A stretch of 64,000 nt of DNA from Eucommia ulmoides (taxonomy: Eukaryota; Streptophyta; Magnoliopsida; Garryales; Eucommiaceae), in the NCBI GenBank assembly GCA_016647705.1, contig CM028335.1, positions 7,722,818-7,786,817 of the forward strand, written 5' to 3'. Below, one piece after another: positions 22,301-33,603 of this stretch. The notes beneath the pieces were generated by a model. That model had not been told where the DNA came from. It searched no databases and was given only the letters and a program-made list of their open reading frames with translations. Within the stretch, counting starts at the first letter, position 1. Every line of letters starts with the position of its first letter. The position numbers were made by a program, and so were the translations under genes.

Positions 22301-24615
22301 TTTTATTTATTTTTTCTGGTCCCAACGTTCACAACACTGGGACCTTTAAAATTACAAACAGTGTTTGATACACCGTTTGTCGTTTGGGTTTGGTCCCGAC
22401 GTTTGAAACGTCCAAACCAAGTGACCTAGTCTCGGCATTCAAAATGCCAGGACTAAGCCATTTAATCTCTTTTTTCGTTGGAGAGAGAGAGAGGGGATTT
22501 TGAAAAGGGTTTTTGACACTTTATACCCCTAAACTTTGACCATTATTTAACTTTGAACATTTTTTTTTAGTTTTTACTCTTTTTTCTTTTAATTTCGTTT
22601 TTTTTAATAAACAAAACTTTATTATTTTGTTAATTTTAATTTATTTGATTGTTGTAATTGTAATTTTAATTAGAGAGAGGGGATTTTTGAAAAGGGTTTT
22701 TGACACTTTATACCCCTAAACTTTGACCATTATTTAACTTTGAACATTTTTTTTAGTTTTTACTCTTTTTTCTTTTAATTTCGTTTTTTCAATAAACAAA
22801 ACTTTATTTTTTTGTTAATTTTAATTTCTTTGATTGTTGTAATTGTAATTTTAATTTAAAAGTGAAGTCAAACGGTCAATCAAATAAGTCAAACGTTTGA
22901 CTGGTTAAAATAGTGAGGTAAAAAATTCTAAAAACTAATCAAGTCGGTCGACCGACTTGACAAATCAGTCGACCGTTGAAAATAGTGGATTTAAATTGCA
23001 TGTCTTGATCTAATCGGTTAACTAAATGGGGTATTATCTTGACCAAATTGAATTTTTACTTAAATTCAATTGAAAATTAAAAAAAAAAAAAAAACTTTAT
23101 TAATAATAAAAAAGTAATAAATAATAAAGTAAAAATAAAAATAAAAAATCACGATATAATAAAAATGAATAAATAATATTTTATAATAGTTGAATTTCAC
23201 TTAGATTTTTCAAGTAAAAATAGTTGAATTTCACTTGAATTCTCTTTGAAAATTTGTCGATTTGGTTTCGAATATTACCTTCCATTTTAAAATTGTAATA
23301 AGAAGTCTAATTTATATTTTTGGATAGAAAGCGCAACCATTTTTTTATTACAATTTTTTTTAATTTAATAAAAAATATTTTTACTTTATTAGAATATTTT
23401 TTTAAATAGTCGAATTTTAATTGAAATTTTAAAAAATTGGAATATTTTTACTTTATTAATAATAAAAAAATATTTATACTTTATTAATAATAAAAAAATA
23501 TTTTTACTTCAAAAATTAAACTTCTTATTACAATTTTAAAATGGAAGGTAATAAAAAATTACCTTCCATTCTATTTTTTTATTACCTTCCATTCCAGAAT
23601 ATTTTTACTTCAAAATAAAAAATAAAAAATATTTTTACTTCAAAAATTTCAATTAAAATTCAACTATTTTTTTTTAAAAAAAATCGATAATATTCGAAAC
23701 TAAACCGATAAATTTTCAAAAGAATTCAAGTGAAATTCAACTATTTTTACTTCAAAAATTCAAGTGAAATTTAATTATTATAAAATATTTTTTTATTATA
23801 TCATGGAAATTCTTTTTATTTTTATTTTATTATTTATTACTTTTTTATTATTAATAAAGTAAAAATATTTTTTTTTAATTTTCAATTGAATTCAAATAAA
23901 AATTTAATTTGATCGACAGGATGTCTTATTCGGTTGACCAATTAGATCAAGACATGCGATTTAAACCCACTATTTTCAATGGTTAACTGATTTGTCAAGT
24001 TGGTCGACCGACTTGATTAGTTTTCAGAATTTTTTACCTAACTACTTTAACCAGTCAAACGTTTGACTTATTTGATCGATCATTTGACCTCACTTTTAAA
24101 TTAAAATTACAACAATCAAAGAAATTAAAATTAACCAACAAATAAAGTTTTATTTATAAAAAAACGAAAAAAAAAAAAGGGTAAAACTAAAAAACAAAAA
24201 AAAAATGTTCAAAGTCAAATAATGATCAAACTTTAGGGGTATAAAGTGTCAAAAACCCACTTCAGTCATTATCTCTCTCTCCTCTATCTCTCTCTGTTAG
24301 CAACGAAAAAATGGACTAAATGGCTTAGTCCCGGCGTTTTGAACGCCGGGACTAGGTCACTTAGTCCCAGTGTTCCAAATGCCAGGACCAAGCCCAAACG
24401 ATAAATGGTATATCAAACACCGTTTGTAATTTTAAAGGTCCCGACATTGCGTCAGGACCTGAAAAATTAAAAAAATAAATAAATAACCCAAGTCCCGGTT
24501 CAGAACACCGGGTTATTTGGGTTATGTAAATAAGTTTAAAATCACTTTTTTGTCATAATTTTTTTTTTTTAAAAAAAAGAAACATTTATTAGGTAAATAA
24601 CTCCCCCAATTTCAC
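22175..24615. repeat. Large inverted repeat (about 2.4 kb, arms over 1 kb), probable foldback or long-TIR element
   Basis: The left arm runs from CCCAATTTCGAGTTGTTTAC (22176-22200) inward and the right arm reads back to AAATAACTCCCCCAATTTC. Matching landmarks include AAACATTTATTA, the hairpins CCGGTGTTC/GAACACCGG, GTTTGATACACC/TATCAAACACC, ACTTTATACCCCTAAACTTTG and its complement, and TCGGTCGACCGA in both arms. The axis is near 23415, where TTACCTTCCATTTTAAAATT and its complement face each other. A 186-bp tandem duplication (starts 22489 and 22675) is present only in the left arm. No coding sequence or clear target duplication was seen. MULE or foldback type is an inference. Confidence 0.75.
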
Positions 24616-27060
24616 ACACGCACACACAAAAAAAACACCCCCATCCACCCCCAAGCTAAGTCCAAAATTCTGCCAATTTTCCACCACCCCTAAACTCCCC
24701 AAAACACTTTCCCTCATAGAAAAATCACTTATCCATTCCAAAAAAAACAAAAAGAGAGAAAAAGAAGCACAAAAGACCTTAGTCCCGAATCAACCGTTTG
24801 ATCATCTTTCACCCAAGTTAAGTCCTCAGGCTTATAAAAAAAAATTAATTTTTTTTTGTGTGTACGTAACTGTGTATTTTTTTCTTCCTAAACTCACATG
24901 GATTAAATGATACTTAACCTAAACCCTTAGTAAATAATGTTCTCACGGTAATCAAAGTAGACGGGGTTGCCTTATAGGCTCGATGAAATATCGGAAGAAC
25001 ACAAAAGGTTGTAGTAGACGGGTCCATTCGTGGACTAGACAAAACGCCACAAACAAAATACGTTGATTTTTCTTTTCTCTGTTTACTTTGCAAGTATATA
25101 ATTATTTTGTTTATTTTACCGTATTCTATGTTTTTCCTCTTGTAATGTCCTGTCTATGTTAAAAAAAAAAATGTAGAAAGAAGAAATAAAAAAATAAAGG
25201 AAAAAAATACCAGAAGGACCCAAATTGGACACTAAATTATCGGCTAATTCCACTAATTTGATAATAAACCTACTCCTATAACACATGTTACATGCACGGT
25301 GCCATCCCCAAATTCAAATACACATATTTTTCATTGACATATTTGCCCTCGCTAGATCTATGGGGATCGAGTGTTTTCATATTCAATAAAATCATATTAT
25401 TTGATTTCCTTACAAGATAATAGGGATTGAAAGTTTTTATATTCAATAAAATCATTTCGTTAAACCCAAAATAATTATTATTGTATACATTTTCTTCCAC
25501 AATCTAATTATATATTCAAATTCATCTAATTATATATTCAAATTCATCTAAATAAGATCTTCAAAACGATATCAAATTCACTAAATTTTTTTCATTAGTT
25601 TCAGTTTTCACATTTATGTTACATTCAATATGGTATTTCCAATTTTTTTAGTTTTTTATTACATTGAATATTATATTCAACAATTACAGGGTACACAGAA
25701 TAACATCACAATTAATATCATATATAACATCCACATGTATCCCAATTTACAACTCCCAAGAAAAAATTAATATCAAATACTGAATATTAAATTCAACGTT
25801 GGTGCCACACGAATTATAAAATGTTACATGTAACATTTACATGAAATATAATTCAATAATTTGTTAAGATGTTACATTCAATAATCTGTTAAGATATTAC
25901 ATTCAGTACACTAACATTTTAAAGAGACGATCGTAAGTACATATTATATATAACATGTAACATGATCTAAATAATAAATATTACATATAACATTCATACT
26001 TATTACGATAAACAACTTCAAAAAATGTGATTGATATAGCATTTTAAATAGAATTATTCACACATAATTAATATATAAAAAATTTGTTGTTTCACGTTCG
26101 GATTGAGAGTAAAATAAACATTTTTGTTCCACATTTTATGATCGCGTGTTACCTAAATTAGTTCCCTATTAGGGGAAATTGATTATATGATATTATGAAG
26201 CGACGAATTAAATATGGACATTTTAGTCACGAAAATGTTATAAAAACAGCTCAGTTCACAGAAAAAGTTGCAGGTTTAATTGGTAGTTTTGATTAGTTTT
26301 GGGGATTGCTTAGTCAGCGTCCCAAAAATAAAAGAGAGGAGGAGTAGAAGAAACAAAATGTAGTAGTTAATGGGATCTTCCCGATCTTTAAAAAAATTAA
26401 AAATAGAAAATGGCTTAAAAATCTAAAAAAAAAAATTGAGAGTTTTCTAACGTTTCTATACTGTTGTTTCGGATTTCTCGAAATAAATTCTAAGCTGGAT
26501 TTTAAGTTTGGGTTAAGTTGATAAAAGGAAGGATAAAATAAATAATAAAGAAAAAACTCTCATTTTCATTCCATATTTTTTCATGACAGCATCAAAACAA
26601 AAATTGTTTTACTTTTTCCTTGGTCATTTCTTTCCCCAAAAAAAATGTCTTTCTGAACAAAAATGATCCTTTGTTTTTGTTCTAAGAATGAAATGTAAAA
26701 CAAAAAAGGGGGAGGGTGTTTATTTTCTAAAAGATCACTAAAAAAGGGAGAGATTCGTATTTTGTAAAAAAAAAAAAATTACCAAGTTTTTTTTTCTATT
26801 GTTTCCCCTTCAAGTCAAAACCAAAAATAAAAAAATTTGAGAATACTTTATTTTTTATTTTACTTAATAGAAAAATATATTTAAAAAAAAAAAATCTGAT
26901 ATATTAAAATATTTCCAAGGAAAAACTTCCAAAAAAAAAATATTCACTTTAGTAAAAAAAAAAAAAAAACTAAAAGGATTTTACACATTGCATCAAAGAT
27001 ATTCCATCCTTCTACCAAATTAATCAAATCTTAAAATTCACCCCATCAAAATTCTGGACA
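24616..27060. other. AT-rich block, right part of the unclassified insertion
   Basis: Low-complexity A- and T-runs dominate. At 25600-26030 there are scattered TTACATTCAA and ATATAACAT words related to the minisatellite at 20856-21660, which suggests the whole 19.6-27.1 kb stretch belongs together. Two direct copies of ATTATATATTCAAATTCATCTAA-like sequence occur at about 25506-25552. No gene is seen. Confidence 0.4.
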
Positions 27061-27991
27061 CCAAACTTGTCGGTTGTGCTTAGCTAAAGTCGTGATTACC
27101 ATGAAGGCCAATAACAAGTGGTAAATATGCATGGACTTTAAGGATATCAACAACGCATGCCAAAAGGACATTGGGTACAATCAAATCCCCAGGCTCTTAG
27201 CTGACAAGACGAAGACGTCGTTCATCACGTACAGGGATACACACTGTTAAAAGGTGATGCCCCTTGGTCTGTGCAACGTTGAGACCACTTACAACTAGCT
27301 AGTGAATAAAATGTTTAAGGAAAAAAACAAAAAGACAACGAAGCTATATATTTATGAGATGTTGGTCAAAAGTCTCCCAACTGTTGACCACATTACTACT
27401 TTGCAGGCCAGCTTCGACCAATTAAGAGCTTACCGTATGAAGTTTAAACTAGATAAGTGTGTATTCGACGTATTGTCTAGTAAGTTCCTTGGGTTCTTTA
27501 TGTCCCAGTAGGGCGTCGACGAAAACCCCAATTAAATGAGGACAATACTTGACATGCCATCACTCTGGAATAAAAAGGAGGTACAAGCGCGTATAGGATA
27601 GTCCGCCACCCTCAATGGTTTGATCTCATGCGTCTAACAAGTGCTTTACCTGGGCCGAGAAATGCGAGGCTGCATTTCAAGAGCTTAAAGCGTATCTCAC
27701 CTTAGCTCTCCTACTCAACACTCCAAAGAATGGGGAGGACCTATTCCTCTACCTCGCCGCATCAATGACTGTTGTAAATATACTATCCACGTTTTGGAAG
27801 AGAGGTCAGTGTAGAGTCTGATCTATTACATTAGCCATGTGTTGGTGAGACTTGATATACTAAGTTCAAGAAGCTGGCTTACGCACTATTAATCACTTCA
27901 AGGAAGCTTTAACAGTATTTAGGGGTATACACCATCATCATGCTAATCATTCATCGTCTATGGCAAATTCTTCATTTTCCTAATGTGTCCA
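27061..27991 (+). pseudogene. Tat gypsy reverse transcriptase and RNase H start (remnant)
   Basis: Plus-strand reading shows CMDFKDINNACQKD near 27130-27172, the equivalent of the CVDFTDLNKACPKD motif of Tat reverse transcriptase. MPLGLCNVETTYN near 27260 and NTPKNGEDLFLYLAAS near 27718-27765 (RNase H start) follow. It is broken many times. It stops where the SIRE-like solo LTR enters and resumes at 30829. Confidence 0.75.
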
Positions 27992-29388
27992 TGTTGAATC
28001 CAAGGTTTTGATAAATAATTAAATATTGATGTTTTTTGTGGAACTAATGGTTTTATCAAATGTTTCAAATTTATAGTTTCATGCATGTGATTAAGAAGAA
28101 GACCTCATGAAGAAAACATAAAGGGTGTAAGATAGACGTAATGAAGATGTGAAGAGTTTTGAAGATCTTGAAGATAAATAGGTGAAAATAACTCTTTACT
28201 TATATACTCTTAATACAACTCGAATTAGGATCACACACGACACGTGAAATGAGTTAATCATATGTGTCATGATAAGAAGTGACAAGTTTAAGATCTTAAA
28301 ATGAAATATTGTATTTGCTCCTTATGTGAAATAAATTTGATAATTGACCTGATTGGAAAATATGTTTTAAAGTATAAGAAGTTGAATTTTTGGGTTAATT
28401 CGGTCAACCAAGAAATGCAATCGGTCAACTGATAATTGCAATCGGTCAACCAAATCAAATAGTGAGTGAGTTAAAATGAAGTACTACTAATCTAGTCAGT
28501 CAACCGAATGAAATTGGTTGATCAACCATTTTGAAACAGTAGCTGAATTGGTGAAGGAAATGAGCACACTCATCCAATCGGTCAACTAAATGAAGAGGTC
28601 GGTCAACCGTTTGAGTTAGTAGGTGAATTGAAGGAAAAATGGATCACTATGATCCAATCGGTCAACTGATTGGAAGGGATCGGTCAGTTGGCTAGCCTTA
28701 AGCCAATGGTTGAATCTGGAGCTAGTCAGATTGGTCAACCGACCTGTGGGACTCGGTTAACCAACTGAGTCAATTGAGATTTCGGGAGATTTTGTCTCTT
28801 AGTAAAAAACTATTTGTTTTTATGATTCTAAGAGAAGATTTTGGGAGATTTGAACCTAATTGAGATATTATCTACCTATTATGTTATCCCTATTGATTTG
28901 GTTCATATATTTTAAGATTATCCTAATTTAATGGTTTAATATTTCTTATCTCTACGGTTTAAATTGAGAATAGTTTTATGAACTTACATAAGAGAATTGA
29001 AAGTTATTTTTAAGTAAAATACACTGAAATGAAAGGTTATCATATATGGGGTCTAAGAGTGTCATTGGTTGGAATATCTTTGTCAAACTAGCCGTTGAAG
29101 AGCTTAATATTTGTCTATTAAAATTAGGGGTGTGCAACGGATTGGATCAACCAGCCAAACTCGCCCAAACCGCCAAATCTGCACCACAAAAAACCCACCC
29201 AATACTAACCTCGCATTGCGTGGGTGTGAAATCTTGAAACCCGTACATGTATGGGAGGGTTACAGTTTGGCTCATGTTCTTATGGGTTCAACCCGCTCGC
29301 TCGAGTAGTCACAAAACGACGTCGTTTTAGACTTTATTACTTATGTTTGTAATTTTTTTTTCTATTTTTGTGATGGCTTAAAAATTAC

Positions 29389-29425
<37 letters not shown>

Positions 29426-30828
29426 TTTATTTTTTTTGTTACTATAAATTTATCGCAATTTTTCTACAAATTTTTGTAATGTAATGATTTTTCTTTTTAG
29501 CAACATTTATTATATTTCAAGAGCAATCCGCGGTTTTAATTAGCCCAACCCGAAAATAGGCTCAAACCATATACTATTGGGTAGCCCAGGATTTAAACTA
29601 ACTAACCCATAAAATCCAACCTGCCCCAACCCGTACATCATTGGGTAGTCCACGGTTCAAACTAACTTAATCCGCCTAGTATTGGTTTGGTTAACGATTT
29701 TAGTCCAACCCGTCCCAATCCGCCCGTTGTCCACCCCTAATTAAAATAGACATGCGAGAATTGAGTTGAGTACATCAAGAATAATCAGTTTGAGCTATTC
29801 TAAGAGTGATATTTACGCTGACATTTTTGTGAAAGATTTATTCTAAGTTCTTGATCTAAAGCGCTTGTGGTTTGGCGTTACCGACTTGAAATCTATTACT
29901 ATTTTGTAATTATCTTCAGTATTTTCCGATGAGATCTATCCAAACTTTGTTATTTACTTTGAAATTATATTTTTATTGATTGCTTAGTATATGATTGATT
30001 AAAAAATTGTTTTAAACTTAAAATTCTAAAAATCTTTTTAAAACGATTTTTGTTTGATTATTTGATTACGTGCTTAAATGTGTTTATCTATCCCATAATA
30101 ATTATTCGTGTTATTAATTGAATATATTCATATTGAGGTGGTAGAAACTCCTTGTGGAAAGAAACTTGCATCTTTTTGTATTTGTGAGTTTGAGTGGATT
30201 AGACATGTTTGGAACAGTGTCTAGTCAAGGTAGTTAGGTTTCGATCTTTTTCCTGTGAAAAAAATTAGGGTTTGATCTTTATCCTGCAAAAAGATTAGGT
30301 TATTCTTTTCCTTTGAAAATAATTAGGTTTTAATTCTTTGTGTAATAGAATTGAGTGATTGTAAAGGTTCTTCCTAAATTTGCAAAAAGATAAATGTAAA
30401 AGTGTGTGAGAGTGGTAGGTTTGATATTTGGCCTGTTAAAGGATTAGGTGTTGATTCTACCTGTAATAAAATTAGGTTAGTCTTAAGTCTGGTAAAAAGA
30501 TAGGGTTCTTCCTAATCTTGTGAAAAAAATAATTATAAAAGTTGATTTTGAGCTTGTGAAAAAAAATCGATATTGTAAGGGTTTGGTTCCTACCTAGTAA
30601 AAGAATCAGGAGTTTAGTGGATTGCGAATCAGGATATATCGTTCTGTGTTGCATTGATTATTTCATATATTGTGTTTGGGTGTGCATTTAGAAGTAAACA
30701 CATTTTCGCTGCGCATAAAGATAATAATCTATTTAGGAAATTTGATTATTTGTGTTTACATGAATTAATTATTTAAATTTGGTAACTATCTAATTCACCC
30801 TTCTCTTGGGTAACTCTTTGGGGCAACA
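27992..30828 (+). mobile_element. SIRE-like copia solo LTR carrying a nested hAT element
   Basis: It starts TGTTGAATCCAAGGTTTTGAT and ends TTTGGGGCAACA, the same end plan as the SIRE-like LTRs at 4785 and 12416 but clearly more diverged. The bases outside are GTCCA and GTCTT, so the duplication is poor. The Tat RNase H reading is interrupted here (LWQILHFPNVS on the left) and resumes on the right (DYRPKTTIKG). The GGTCAACCGAC-type motif cluster is at 28395-28775. Confidence 0.75.
29125..29739. mobile_element. Non-autonomous hAT-type element (615 bp) inside the LTR
   Basis: Terminal inverted repeats are TAGGGGTGTGCAACGG and, read from the other end, TAGGGGTGGACAACGG. The flanking 8-bp duplication ATTAAAAT is perfect (29117-29124 and 29740-29747). 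Removing it restores a sequence like the other SIRE LTRs (TTTAAATAGACCTGCGA-type). The interior has Pro/Asn-rich frames, a palindrome AAAACGACGTCGTTTT at about 29315 and a (TA)n run at about 29393-29420. No transposase is present. Confidence 0.9.
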
Positions 30829-33237
30829 GTCTTGATATCTAAAAAATGGAGTCTTTAATTGAGTCAGTTACATATCGATTACAGGCCCAAAACTACCATC
30901 AAAGGCTAGCTCCTAGCCAACTTCAACGCCGAGATGACCTCCCAAAGTGTCCAGGTGACTGACACCCCATAACTAGAAAGGTTGGCCCCTCCAATAAGCT
31001 CGAAGATCGCCTCGTCAACTATAGCATCTTGACGTTGTATATGGATAGCTTCTCGAACTTTGACGGGTCTGGAGTTAGGGTTCTCTTTATTTCACCAGAA
31101 GGAGATGAAATCGTGTATGCTTACACCTCGAATTTAAGGCCACCAAAAGTGAGATCGATTATAAGGCCTTGTTGACCAACCTACACCTAACCCGCTTCTT
31201 GGGAGTGATAAACTCTAGGTCTTGGTGGACTTCCAGTTTGCGATTAATCACATTAGTAAGGATTACTCCGTCAAAGACCCTTTTTCGGTCGTCTGTCAAG
31301 ACAGTGTAAGGGTGCTCATGTCCAAGTTCAAGAAGACTGAGGTGTCATAGATACCCAAGGATAAAAATAAGTACGCAGACGCCTTGGCCAACTAACTTTT
31401 GTAGTGAAAAAAGACTATTGCATGCTCAGTTCCCTTGGAGTACCTCAATCGACTTAGAACGACCCTTAACAACATACTCGTAGAGACTTGTCAGGTTGGT
31501 GAGCTCCAGTGTCGGATGAACCCATTGATCAACTACCTGTGCGACAAGATCTTACCTGAGAACCAAGTTGAGGTGTAGAAGCTACGGTACTGAACAACCC
31601 GGTACTCTTTTCTAAACTCGATCTCGTACACAAGGTTGTCCTCACCATATGCCCGGTGCCTCAAGGAGGCTGAGAATGTCCTTCGCGAGATCCACAAAGG
31701 AATCTGTAGGAACCACTTAGAGGACAGGTTGTTGGTCTAGAAGATCATTCACCATAGGTACTACTGGCCCAAGCTCGAATTAAACATTGCCTTATTTTGG
31801 AGGACTTGCGATAAATGCTAAAGCTTTGGGACCCATTGATCAACTACCTGTGTGACAAGATCTTACCTGAGAACCACGTTGAGGTGTAGAAGCTACGGTG
31901 CTGAGCAACCCGGTACTCTTTCTAAACTCGATCTCGTACACAAGGTTGTCCTCAGAACATATGCCCGGTGCCTCAAGGAGGCTGAAAACATGCTTCACGA
32001 GATACACAAAGGAATCTATAGGAACTACTTTGAAGACAGGTTGCTGGCCTAGAAGATCATTCACCATAGGTATTACTGGCCCAACCTCGAATTAAACATT
32101 GCCTTGTTTTGGAGGACCTGCGATAAATGCTAAAGCTTTGGGACCCATCCACACCAATCATCGGTAGAGCTGATGCCCTTGGAAAGTTCCTGGTTGTTTA
32201 ATCAATAGGGATCGATCTCCTCGTCCTTTCCCAATGGTGACCTAATGCAAGTTTCTTTGAGTGGCTATTGATTATTTTACCAAGTAGGTGGAGGTCGAAC
32301 CCTTAGCAAAAATAACGAAATAAAAAATTAAGAATTTTACCTGGCGCTACCTCATTTGCAATTTGGAATATCTCAGGTTATCATATCAAACAACAAAACT
32401 CAGTACAACAATTGTACTTATCGGACTTCTATGTTGGGTTGTGCATCCGATCTCATTATGCGTCACCTGAACATCCCTAGTCAAGCAAGCAAGTGGAAGT
32501 GAGGAGCCGTATGATTCTACAAAACCTTAAGACCCGCTTGGATAAATCCAAAGGATGGTCGATCGACAACCTACCATTAGTTATTTTGGCATACCACACG
32601 ATCAACATGGAGACCCCATTTACCTTGACATTCAACTTTGAGGTTGTGATACCTGCGGAGATTGTTGTATCGTCTTCTCAAATAGCGGTATGCTTCAACC
32701 AAGAAATGAATGATGCCTAGTTGATGCTCAACTTGGTCCTATTCAAGGAAAAACGAGGGGGAAAACATATATGCCAGATAGTATACCAAGAAGTTTCCCA
32801 ATGCTACAATGGTCGTGTGAGGCAACGGTCCAACCTAATCAAAGACCTGGTTCTCAAGAAGGTGACATTGGCTACAAAAGAGGTTGGCTTAGGAAAGTTG
32901 GCGCCGACCTGGGAAGGCCCCTGTTGGGTAATGAGAATTGCCAGACTAAGGACCTACTAACTAAAAACCAAGGATGGCTAGCCACTCTGGCACCCATGGA
33001 ACGCCACCAACCTAAAAATATACTACCAAACCGCCTATAATATAGACTCTTAATGTAATGCGTATTAAAATTGTCATTTTTTGTTTACCACTACAGACAA
33101 TCTAGTGAAATATTAACGATTTTTTCTAACTTTGCTTAAGTATTAAACTGACTAGCTAATGGAAAATCTCCTGAGCATTGCAACCGTCCTGAGCTAGCCA
33201 CAGGCCAGTCAAGCAAGATGACCAACTGCTCGGGTTC
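30829..33237 (+). pseudogene. Tat gypsy RNase H and integrase remnants
   Basis: Plus-strand pieces typical of Tat pol are DYRPKTTIKG near 30865, a zinc-finger-like region around 31740-32150, and integrase phrases such as NLPLVILAYHTIN and ETPFTLTFNFEVVIPAEI near 32560-32670. The region is degraded and contains an internal duplication. It runs to the GGTTC target of the composite element at 33233-33237. Confidence 0.75.
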
Positions 33238-33354
33238 TGTAGAAATTTTTAATGGGCCTAACTCACTCTCAAAAGACGCCTTGTAAGAGGAGGATTGCCC
33301 TTGGCTTTATATATAGCCCAGGATTAGGTAACACAAGCGATGTGGGATTCAACA
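33238..33354 (-). repeat. TRIM LTR, minus orientation (117 bp)
   Basis: Read on the minus strand it starts TGTTGAATCCCACATCG, has TATATATAAAGCC as a TATA region and ends AAAAATTTCTACA. These are hallmarks of small plant TRIM or Katydid-like LTRs. Its last 57 bases recur exactly at 33534-33590 in plus orientation. Confidence 0.85.
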
Positions 33355-33472
33355 CGCCCTCTCACGCGCAGGGTGGACTTTGAAAAACCACTGCGAACGG
33401 ATATCGGGGGGCCCATCGTTGATGTGGGATTTAACACGCCCAACATCAGACAAATGCTTGGCTCTGATACCA
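33355..33472 (-). other. TRIM interior and primer-binding site, minus orientation
   Basis: On the minus strand the primer site TGGTATCAGAGCC (33460-33472) is followed by about 105 bp and a purine-rich GCGTGAGAGGG just before the TRIM LTR. The interior contains a second GTGTTAAATCCCACATCA like the LTR start. No coding capacity, as expected for a TRIM. Confidence 0.75.
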
Positions 33473-33534
33473 TAAAGGATATAGGGAAAGAAGAAAATTA
33501 TATTGATAATTTCTGTACATACAGAATGAGCCTT
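33473..33534 (-). repeat. R-U5 of the copia LTR, inverted (62 bp)
   Basis: An exact reverse complement of 38814-38875, the last 62 bases of the copia 3' LTR. It begins about 25 bp after that LTR's TATA-like CTATATAATT, so it matches the expected RNA 5' end (R-U5). On the minus strand it leads directly into the TRIM primer site. Confidence 0.9.
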
Positions 33535-33603
33535 CCTCCTCTTACAAGGCGTCTTTTGAGAGTGAGTTAGGCCCATTAAAAATTTCTACATGGTATCAGA
33601 GCC
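33534..33603 (+). other. R-U5 of the TRIM LTR plus primer-binding site, plus orientation
   Basis: 33534-33590 repeats exactly the last 57 bases of the TRIM LTR, again starting about 25 bp past its TATA region. 33591-33603 is TGGTATCAGAGCC, complementary to the 3' end of initiator Met tRNA, the copia primer site. This is the functional left end of the copia half. Confidence 0.9.

Noticed and set aside
33591-33603. tRNA-like word TGGTATCAGAGCC as part of a tRNA gene
   Set aside because: It is the retrotransposon primer-binding site next to an LTR end; no cloverleaf surrounds it.
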